This document shows positions 58,066 through 64,000 of a stretch of DNA of 64,000 nt, piece after piece. The notes beneath the pieces are model-generated. The model searched no databases. It was not told the origin of the DNA and was given only the letters and a program-made list of their open reading frames with translations. The translations under genes and the position numbers were made by a program. Every line of letters begins with the position of its first letter. The stretch's first letter is position 1. Source of the DNA: Devosia beringensis (GTDB lineage Bacteria; Pseudomonadota; Alphaproteobacteria; Rhizobiales; Devosiaceae); NCBI RefSeq assembly GCF_014926585.1, contig NZ_CP045422.1:1838501-1902500 (forward strand), given 5' to 3'.

Positions 58066-58491
58066 ATGGTCGAGATCGGCTATGAGGCCGAGCTGCAGCC
58101 GGACAGTGCGGCGGCAATCAGCGCCGCGCTGACCGCCTTCAACCGGTCCAAGGCGCCGCAGTTTCCGGCGCCGCGCGATATCGGGCTGACCCTGCGAGAT
58201 CCGGCCTCCGGCGTCGTGGATGGCGGCCTCACCGCGCGCATCAGCTTGAACTGGATGTTCGTTGAACTGCTGATCGTGCCAGAGCGCCCGCGCGGGCAGG
58301 GCGTGGGCAGCCAGATCATGGCCAAGGCCGAAGACGTGGCCCGCCAGCATGGCTGCGATGGCATCTGGCTGGATACCTTCAGCTTCCAGGCGCCGGGCTT
58401 TTACGCCAAGCTGGGCTATGTCGTGTTCGGCGAAATCGCCCATTATCCCCCCGGCGCCAGCCGGTTCTTCCTTCACAAACACCTGAGTTGA
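58066..58491 (+). CDS. GNAT family N-acetyltransferase
   Basis: This 141-aa protein has VELLIVPERPRGQGVGSQIMAKAEDVARQHG with the acetyl-CoA motif RGQGVGS, then IWLDTFSFQAPGFYAKLGYVVFGEIAHYPPGASRFFLHKHL. The FQAPGFYAKLGYVVFGE segment is typical of one small-GNAT group found in many bacteria. The substrate is unknown. It begins 4 bp after leuD and is probably co-transcribed with it and the following genes. Confidence 0.87.
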   Translation: MVEIGYEAELQPDSAAAISAALTAFNRSKAPQFPAPRDIGLTLRDPASGVVDGGLTARISLNWMFVELLIVPERPRGQGVGSQIMAKAEDVARQHGCDGIWLDTFSFQAPGFYAKLGYVVFGEIAHYPPGASRFFLHKHLS

Positions 58492-58493
58492 TC

Positions 58494-58889
58494 ATGGTCC
58501 AGCGCGTTTCCACCGGCTCCCCCTTCGAGGCTACCTTCGGCTATTCCCGTGCAGTCCGGCATGAGGACACGGTCTATGTGTCCGGCACCACCGGCTATGA
58601 CTATGCCAGCATGACCATGCCCGACGACGTTAGCGCCCAGGCAGCCAATGCCCTGGCGACCATAGACAAGGCGCTCAAGGAAGCCGGCTCGTCGATCCAG
58701 GACACGGTGCGGGTGGTCTACTATGTCGGCGACCGCGCCGATGTCGAGGCGGTGGTCAAGGCCGTCGGTCCGGTGTTCAAGGATATCCGGCCGGCAGCCT
58801 CGATGCTGATCGTGCAGATGATCGAGGCCGGCATGAAGATCGAGATCGAGGTCACCGCCCGCATCGGCGCCGCCGGCAGCCATAGCTGA
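58494..58889 (+). CDS. Rid (YjgF/YER057c/UK114) family protein lacking the catalytic Arg
   Basis: This 131-aa protein starts MVQRVSTGSPFEATFGYSRA. It has VYVSGTTGYDYASMTMPDD, AALATIDKALKEAGSSIQDTVRVVYYVGD and RPAASMLIVQMIEAGMKIEIEVTA, the Rid fold in order. In E. coli RidA the substrate-binding Arg105 lies in PARS; here the matching stretch is PAAS (residues 100-103), so Arg is Ala. Imine deaminase activity is therefore doubtful, as in Rid4-Rid7 groups. The symbol ridA is withheld. The adjacent TTG at 58488 is a less likely start. Confidence 0.85.
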   Translation: MVQRVSTGSPFEATFGYSRAVRHEDTVYVSGTTGYDYASMTMPDDVSAQAANALATIDKALKEAGSSIQDTVRVVYYVGDRADVEAVVKAVGPVFKDIRPAASMLIVQMIEAGMKIEIEVTARIGAAGSHS

Positions 58890-58902
58890 GCCGGGCCGGG
58901 TG

Positions 58903-59547
58903 ATGTCCGGTCGGCAGATCGCCCTTGTCATGCATGCAGCGCTCCTCATCGGGGCGCTGTTTTTCATCGTGCCCCGGCTCACCGCCTGGGATGGCCGGGC
59001 CGGCTATCTGCTCGTTCTCGGCTTCTACTGGCTGGCCTTTTGCCTCCCGGTCATTGTGCTGCATGCCCTGCCAGGCAATGACGGGCGCCTGTTTTCCGAG
59101 AAACTGCCTTGGCGCGACTGGTGGATCCTGCCGCTGCTGCTGGCGCAGGCGGGACTGGTGGCAGCGATCTATTTCGTGCCCCATACGGCCTTGCTCAGCA
59201 CGAACGGGATGTGGCTGGCCTTTCTCGTCGCGGCGATCCATGCGCCGCTCGAGGAGCTGGCCTGGCGCGGCGGGTTCATCGCCACCTTCCGGACCTTGCC
59301 GCGCTTGGGCTTCTGGCTGGGCTGGGCGCTGTTTGTGGCCTGGCATGTGCCGCTTACGCTCAGCGTCGGCATGGTGTTTGCGGGCGGCGCCCTGACGCTG
59401 ATCGGCGGCGCGGCTGCACTTGGCTTGCTTTGGAGCTGGATCGCCTGGCGGACCGGTTCGGTCTTCTATGTGGGCCTGGCCCATTTCATCAGCAGTTTTG
59501 TCGCCTTCTGGGTCCTGTTCGAGCACAATGGCTTTGTCGGGAGCTAA
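58903..59547 (+). CDS. CPBP family intramembrane glutamic endopeptidase-like protein
   Basis: This 214-aa protein has about six membrane helices. The family motif EExxxR is EELAWR at 117-122 (LEELAWRGGFIATF), and WHVPL at about 145 contributes the second conserved histidine. CPBP (CAAX/ABI) proteins include proteases and immunity proteins for bacteriocins; no bacteriocin gene is nearby. ATG 58903 was chosen over GTG 58900. It lies between the Rid gene and leuB. Confidence 0.8.
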   Translation: MSGRQIALVMHAALLIGALFFIVPRLTAWDGRAGYLLVLGFYWLAFCLPVIVLHALPGNDGRLFSEKLPWRDWWILPLLLAQAGLVAAIYFVPHTALLSTNGMWLAFLVAAIHAPLEELAWRGGFIATFRTLPRLGFWLGWALFVAWHVPLTLSVGMVFAGGALTLIGGAAALGLLWSWIAWRTGSVFYVGLAHFISSFVAFWVLFEHNGFVGS

Positions 59548-59673
59548 GTCAGCGTCGGGGGCCGACCGGCAAGGCGATGAGACGTTTTCAGCTGGGCACA
59601 GCTTGCGCAGATGTGACGATTGCCGCTATGAGCAAGGTCAAAGGCGTAACCACCAGTACGGCAAGGATCCCTC

Positions 59674-60774
59674 ATGGCCACCCATTCCCTCTTCCTGCTC
59701 CCCGGCGACGGCATCGGCACCGAGATCATGGCCGAGGTCGACAAGCTGATTTCCTGGAGCAATGGCGAGCAGCTGACCGACTTTGCCACCGAGCGCGGCC
59801 TGGCCGGCGGCGCGGCCTATGATGTCCACCAGGTGGCCATTACCGATGAGGATACCGAAAAGGCCAAGGCCGCCGATGCGGTGCTGTTTGGCGCGGTAGG
59901 CGGGCCTAAATGGGACAATGTGCCCTATGAGCAGCGGCCCGAGGCGGCGCTGCTGCGGCTGCGCATGGAAATGGCCGTATTCGCCAATCTGCGCCCCGCC
60001 ATCTGCTATCCGGCTTTGGCCGATGCCTCCTCGCTCAAGCGCGAGCTGGTGGAAGGGCTCGATATCCTGATCGTGCGCGAACTGACGGGCGGCGTCTATT
60101 TCGGCGAGCCCAAGACCATTACCGATCTGGGCGACGGGCAGAAGCGCGCCATCGATACCCAGGTCTACGAGACCTATGAGATCGACCGCATTGCCCGCGT
60201 CGCTTTCGATCTGGCGCGCACGCGCAACAACAAGGTGCATTCGGCCGACAAGAAGAACGTGATGAAGTCCGGCGTGCTGTGGGACGAAGTGGTCAAGGGC
60301 GTCGGCAAGGATTATGCCGATGTCGAGCTGCACCATATCCTGGCCGACAATGCGGCCATGCAGCTGGTGCGCAATCCCAAGCAGTTCGACGTCATGGTCA
60401 CCGACAACCTGTTCGGCGATATTCTCTCGGACGTCGCGGCCATGCTGACGGGTTCGCTGGGCATGCTGCCCTCGGCCTCGCTGGGCGCGCCCGATCCCGT
60501 CACCGGCAAGCGCAAGGCCTTCTACGAGCCTGTACACGGTTCGGCCCCCGACATTGCCGGAAAGGGCATTGCCAATCCGATCGCCATGATCGCCAGCGTC
60601 GCCATGGCGCTGCGCTACAGCTTCGGCATGATCGAGCTGGCCACCCGCATCGAAAACGCCATCTCGGCCGTCCTCAGCGACGGGCTGCGCACCGGCGACA
60701 TCGCCCAGGACAACCGCAAGACGGTCGGCACCGAAGAAATGGGCGCGGCCATCCTGGCCAAGCTCAAGGCCTAG
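59674..60774 (+). CDS. leuB: 3-isopropylmalate dehydrogenase
   Basis: LeuB oxidises and decarboxylates 3-isopropylmalate in leucine synthesis. The 366-aa protein begins [22 protein letters not shown], then has [30 protein letters not shown], and [19 protein letters not shown]-like [15 protein letters not shown] at the C-terminal half. [11 protein letters not shown]-like [15 protein letters not shown] binds metal. A bidirectional terminator follows. It is 126 bp from the CPBP gene, so it may have its own promoter. Confidence 0.97.
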   Translation: MATHSLFLLPGDGIGTEIMAEVDKLISWSNGEQLTDFATERGLAGGAAYDVHQVAITDEDTEKAKAADAVLFGAVGGPKWDNVPYEQRPEAALLRLRMEMAVFANLRPAICYPALADASSLKRELVEGLDILIVRELTGGVYFGEPKTITDLGDGQKRAIDTQVYETYEIDRIARVAFDLARTRNNKVHSADKKNVMKSGVLWDEVVKGVGKDYADVELHHILADNAAMQLVRNPKQFDVMVTDNLFGDILSDVAAMLTGSLGMLPSASLGAPDPVTGKRKAFYEPVHGSAPDIAGKGIANPIAMIASVAMALRYSFGMIELATRIENAISAVLSDGLRTGDIAQDNRKTVGTEEMGAAILAKLKA

Positions 60775-60814
60775 CCGCGGCAGCCCCTCGCTGAGGGGTT
60801 GCGCAACAGAATGC

Positions 60815-60846
60815 AAAAAGGCCCCGGTGTTTCCACCGGGGCCTTT
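60815..60846. terminator. Bidirectional terminator between leuB and rpsP
   Basis: GGCCCCGGTG, loop TTTC, CACCGGGGCC is a perfect 10-bp stem. It is preceded by AAAAA and followed by TTTG, so it can serve leuB (+) and rpsP (-). A smaller hairpin, CCCCTC-GCT-GAGGGG, lies at about 60784-60798. Confidence 0.85.
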
Positions 60847-60868
60847 GTCATTCAGCGCTGCGCCAGAC

Positions 60869-61291
60869 TTATTCGGCGGCAGGGGCTTCTTCAGCAGGCG
60901 CTTCTTCGACAGGAGCCTCGACGACCTTGGGGGCGTTCTTGAGCTCTTCGGCAGCAGCCAGCTTGGCGGCCTTTTCTTCGGCGCGCTGGGTGGCCTTTTC
61001 GCCGGGCTTGCCCTTGTCAGGGTTGTTGCGGGCTTCGCGGTTCATCACGCCGGCGACGTCGAGGAAGCGCAGCACGCGGTCGGTCGGCTGGGCGCCAACG
61101 CTCAGCCAATGCTTGGAGCGCTCGAGGTCGAGCACGACGCGGCCCTCATTGTCCTTGGCCAGCAGCGGGTTGAAGGTGCCGAGCTTTTCGATGAAGCGGC
61201 CATCGCGGGGCGAACGGGCATCGGCAACGACGATCTGGTAGAATGGGCGCTTCTTGGTGCCACCACGGGCCAGACGGATCTTGAGGGACAT
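60869..61291 (-). CDS. rpsP: 30S ribosomal protein S16 with Ala/Glu-rich tail
   Basis: The S16 core (residues 1-85) has [42 protein letters not shown] and [13 protein letters not shown]. Residues about 90-140 form a charged tail rich in Lys, Ala and Glu, ending [13 protein letters not shown]. coli S16 has 82 aa, and the tail is longer than usual but known in some alphaproteobacteria. It follows ffh on the minus strand and is not followed by rimM, unlike the common order. Confidence 0.97.
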   Translation of the reverse strand: MSLKIRLARGGTKKRPFYQIVVADARSPRDGRFIEKLGTFNPLLAKDNEGRVVLDLERSKHWLSVGAQPTDRVLRFLDVAGVMNREARNNPDKGKPGEKATQRAEEKAAKLAAAEELKNAPKVVEAPVEEAPAEEAPAAE

Positions 61292-61319
61292 ATTGGTATC
61301 CTAGGGTTGGTTGAAAGGG

Positions 61320-62912
61320 TTACTTTTTCTTGCCCAGGCCAGGCAGGCCGGGGAAACGGGGAGCGGCGGAGAAGCCGGGCAAAGCCGGTCCGCCAGCGGA
61401 TTTGAGCAGGGCGCCGACATCGCTCGGCAGCGCCTTGGATGCGGGGGCTGAAGGGCCGGGCAGGCCCTTGAGCTGGCTGGGGTCGATACCGGCCTGGCGG
61501 GCCATCTGCTCGAGCTGGGCGGGGTCCATCTTGGAGAGGTCGGGCATGCCGCCCATGCCACCCATCATCTGGCCCATCTTGCCACCCATCATGCCGCCCA
61601 GCGCGCCCATGCCACCCTTGCCGACCTTTTTCATCATGTCGGCCATCTGGCGGTGCTGCTTGGCCAGCTTGTTGATTTCGCTGACCTCAACGCCGGCGCC
61701 GGCGGCAATGCGCTTGCGGCGGCTGGCATTGAGCAGGTCGGGGGCGGCGCGCTCTTTCTTGGTCATCGAATTGATGATGGCGATCTGACGATCGAACACC
61801 TTCTCGTCGACATTGGCGCCGGCCATGGCCTTTTTCATCTGGCCCATGCCCGGCATCATGGCCATCAGGCCACCCATGCCACCCATCTTCTTCATCTGGA
61901 TCAGCTGGCTGCGCAGGTCGTCGAGGTCGAAGGAGCCCTTCTTGAGCTTCTTGGCCATCTTCTGGGCGTCTTCGGCCGAGACGTGTTCGGCGGCCTTTTC
62001 GACGAGGCTGACAATGTCGCCCATGCCCAGGATGCGGTCGGCAATGCGGCTGGGGTGGAAATCCTCCAGCGCATCCATCTTTTCGCCGGTACCGATCAGC
62101 TTGATCGGCTTGCCGGTGGCGGCGCGCATCGAGAGCGCCGCGCCGCCACGGCCATCGCCGTCGACGCGGGTCAGCACGATGCCGGTAATGTCGAGGCGCC
62201 CGTCAAAGGAGCGCGCCACATTGATGGCGTCCTGGCCGGTGAGGGCGTCAACCACCAGCAGGATTTCGTGCGGGTTGGCAATGTCGCGGATGCTGACGGT
62301 CTCGGCCATCAGCTCGTCATCGATATGGGTGCGGCCGGCGGTGTCGAGGATCAGCACGTCATAGCCGCCGAGGCGACCTTCGCGCTCGGCGCGGCGGGCG
62401 ATCTCGACCGGGGTCTCGCTGGTGACGATGGGCAGCGTATCGACGCCTACCTGTTCGCCCAGCACGCGCAGCTGCTCCATGGCAGCGGGGCGGCGGGTAT
62501 CGAGCGAGGCCAGCAGAACCTTCTTCTTCTGGCGGTCCCTGAGGCGCTTGGCGATCTTGGCGGTGGTGGTGGTCTTGCCCGAGCCCTGCAGGCCGACCAT
62601 CAGCAAGGTCACCGGGGCCTTGGCATTGAGGTCGATGGCGACGCTGGTTTCGCCCAGCACCGCAACCAGCTCGTCATGGACGATCTTGATGACCTGCTGG
62701 CCGGGGGTCACCGAACGGGTGACCTCGGCGCCGACGGCGCGGTCGCGGACCTGTTCGACAAAGGCCTTGACCACTTCGAGCGACACGTCGGCCTCGAGCA
62801 GCGCGCGGCGGATTTCGCGCAGCGCCAGATCGACGTCGTCGGCGCTCAGCGCGCCGCGGCCGCGTAGTCCATCAAAGATTTTGCCAAGCCGGTCGCTTAA
62901 GCTGTCAAACAT
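61320..62912 (-). CDS. ffh: Signal recognition particle protein Ffh
   Basis: Ffh binds signal peptides and 4.5S RNA and targets ribosomes to the membrane. The 530-aa protein has the N domain, G domain with GLQGSGKTTTTAKIA (P-loop at 107-114), DTRRPAAMEQL, DTAGRTHID and TRVDGDGRGGAAL, then a methionine-rich M domain (many Met after about 330). ATG 62912 gives the usual MFDSLSDRLGKIFDGLRG start; the upstream in-frame reading is not conserved. It is 28 bp upstream of rpsP. Confidence 0.98.
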   Translation of the reverse strand: MFDSLSDRLGKIFDGLRGRGALSADDVDLALREIRRALLEADVSLEVVKAFVEQVRDRAVGAEVTRSVTPGQQVIKIVHDELVAVLGETSVAIDLNAKAPVTLLMVGLQGSGKTTTTAKIAKRLRDRQKKKVLLASLDTRRPAAMEQLRVLGEQVGVDTLPIVTSETPVEIARRAEREGRLGGYDVLILDTAGRTHIDDELMAETVSIRDIANPHEILLVVDALTGQDAINVARSFDGRLDITGIVLTRVDGDGRGGAALSMRAATGKPIKLIGTGEKMDALEDFHPSRIADRILGMGDIVSLVEKAAEHVSAEDAQKMAKKLKKGSFDLDDLRSQLIQMKKMGGMGGLMAMMPGMGQMKKAMAGANVDEKVFDRQIAIINSMTKKERAAPDLLNASRRKRIAAGAGVEVSEINKLAKQHRQMADMMKKVGKGGMGALGGMMGGKMGQMMGGMGGMPDLSKMDPAQLEQMARQAGIDPSQLKGLPGPSAPASKALPSDVGALLKSAGGPALPGFSAAPRFPGLPGLGKKK

Positions 62913-63254
62913 GCGGTTTCCTTGCTCTCCGCGGATAATCGCAAAGATGTAAGATCCATCAGTCCAAACGCCAAGCACACCCACGGGCGCAACGCGCTGG
63001 TGGATGGTGGCCTCCGGGATCGTCGATACCCGCAAGGGGTCCCGGTCGGCTGGTCAGGAGCAAGGCCTGATGAATGGGCTGGCTTTAGGGGAAAGCCAGA
63101 TACGAGTCAAGAAAATCAGGCCCGTTGGCACGGCCCCGACATTGAAATGCGCTTTGTGGGTAAAGACGGCACCACGCCATGCGGTCATTAATCAAATCCT
63201 GCCCATTAGCCGTTAGCCTAGCCGTCCGATCCCTTGCACGGACCAAGCCGACTG
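62913..63254. other. 342-bp gap between ffh and the CelD-like gene
   Basis: The gap is divergent and should hold both promoters. I found no ORF with a good start, no tRNA, and no strong repeat. One readable plus-strand frame (62922-63191) looks like chance. Confidence 0.45.
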
Positions 63255-64000
63255 ATGACGTTGCTGACAGGGCGCAAAGCCGGACAGGGGCCAATACCGC
63301 CCCACAAGGCGTTTGACGTCGCGATTTTCCACGCCATGGATGTGGCCGAGGCCGAATGGCGGGCGTTTGAGGCGGTTGCCGTGCTGACGCCTTATCAGCG
63401 CTTTGACTGGGTCAAGGCACTGATCGCGGCCGGCCTGGAAAGCGAGGCGGGACTGGCAATCGCCGTGATCCGCCGCGATGGCGAAACCGTGGCGCTGCTG
63501 CCCTTGGCCATAAGGCAGCGTTTCGGCTTACGCGTGGCCACCATGCTGGGCACGACGTCATCAAATGGCGACTGGCTGATGGCGCTGCCCCGGTTCAATC
63601 CCGACGCGGCGACGCTGCAGGTGCTGTTGCGGCGCATCTGCCAGGCGGCCGGGGGCGCGGACCTCGTGACGCTCTACAACCAGCCCGCCAGCTGGCAGGG
63701 CATGGACAATCCGGTGCTGGCGCTAGCCAAGGCGCCGGGCGCCTCCAACACCTATGTGGCGACCATCGGTCCCACGCCGGTGCCCTATATCGAGCACAGG
63801 CTGAGCACCAAGCGGCGCAACAATATCACCCGCGGCATGCGGCGGCTGGCGGAGAGTTTTGGCCCGCTGCGGACCGTGCGGGTCAACGATCTGCCCACGC
63901 TGGAAGCGGCGCATCAGGTGTTTCTCGAGCAGCGCGCGGCGCGCTTCGTCGAGATGGGCGTGCGCAATATCTTTGCCGAGGATGGATTTGTCCGCCTGTT
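63255..64000 (+). CDS. CelD/BcsL-like GNAT acetyltransferase, N-terminal part (cut by window edge)
   Basis: The open frame runs from ATG 63255 to the window end without a stop (about 248 residues). It begins MTLLTGRKAGQGPIPPHKAF and continues with DWVKALIAAGLESEAGLAIAVIRRDGETVALLPLAI, LGTTSSNGDWLM, and STKRRNNITRGMRRLAESFGPLRTVRV. FLEQRAARFVEMGVRNIFA follows. This is the pattern of Acetyltransf_6 proteins annotated as involved in cellulose biosynthesis (CelD). No cellulose genes are visible here, so the name describes the fold only. The C-terminus lies outside the window. Confidence 0.75.
   Translation, partial: MTLLTGRKAGQGPIPPHKAFDVAIFHAMDVAEAEWRAFEAVAVLTPYQRFDWVKALIAAGLESEAGLAIAVIRRDGETVALLPLAIRQRFGLRVATMLGTTSSNGDWLMALPRFNPDAATLQVLLRRICQAAGGADLVTLYNQPASWQGMDNPVLALAKAPGASNTYVATIGPTPVPYIEHRLSTKRRNNITRGMRRLAESFGPLRTVRVNDLPTLEAAHQVFLEQRAARFVEMGVRNIFAEDGFVRL

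Overview
The window is a gene-dense, GC-rich, almost entirely housekeeping stretch of an alphaproteobacterial chromosome, most likely from Hyphomicrobiales (Rhizobiales), possibly a Devosia-like lineage. Support comes from the gene order hslU / Smr / Tim44 / fxsA / secB / dnaQ-coaE-aroE-maf / hemE-hemJ / rho / mnmE-mnmG-rsmG-parA-parB / holA-lptE-leuS, from alphaproteobacteria-typical families (Tim44-like, SDHAF4, DUF2794, IalB, CenR-like regulator), and from CtrA-type TTAA-N7-TTAA boxes and GANTC sites. The genus is an inference. I saw no tRNA, rRNA, insertion sequence, prophage or CRISPR array.

Region 1 (1-7.2 kb): protein quality control and export (GNAT-hslU, XRE-Smr-Tim44, fxsA, secB), then a tightly overlapping leftward cluster dnaQ-coaE-aroE-maf. 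Region 2 (7.2-7.6 kb): a 432-bp gap between the divergent genes maf and hemE with DnaA-box-like sequences, three CtrA-type boxes and six GANTC sites. This is the strongest oriC candidate. Region 3 (7.6-16.3 kb): rightward hemE, hemJ, rho, mnmE, mnmG, rsmG, parA, parB, with five strong parS sites (one perfect) at 11.9-16.3 kb and two weaker ones at 9.1 and 23.5 kb. Origin, partition genes and centromere are therefore all in one segment.

Region 4 (16.3-28.4 kb): leftward holA-lptE-leuS; rightward yggS, a CenR-like response regulator and a stand-alone cyclic-nucleotide-binding protein; xth; rplS, trmD and rimM; two small orphan genes; a zincin-like peptidase and leuC. Region 5 (28.5-39 kb): flippase-like protein, purH, heparinase-like protein, rsmB, htpX, SDHAF4, a 52-residue orphan Flp-type pilin, and the cytochrome c maturation operon ccmABCDG. 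Region 6 (39-50.9 kb): acnA, DUF1223, DUF2794, several GNATs, Bax inhibitor-1 protein, thpR, two tandem IalB-like secreted proteins, rlmN, a VOC protein, YqaE/Pmp3, a LysE-type exporter and an Lrp regulator. Region 7 (51-64 kb): argG, a PAS-GGDEF-EAL protein with a perfect CtrA-type box upstream, typA, a DedA protein, a leuD-GNAT-Rid-CPBP-leuB block, rpsP and ffh, and the start of a CelD-like acetyltransferase.

No obviously new multi-gene system (defence island, biosynthetic cluster, mobile element) is present. The most informative signals are the replication/segregation control region, the split of the usual rpsP-rimM-trmD-rplS group by about 35 kb, alanine/glutamate-rich tails on both S16 and L19, the orphan pilin, a Rid-family protein lacking the catalytic arginine, and a likely minus-strand transcript ending in the gap between the DUF1223 and DUF2794 genes.
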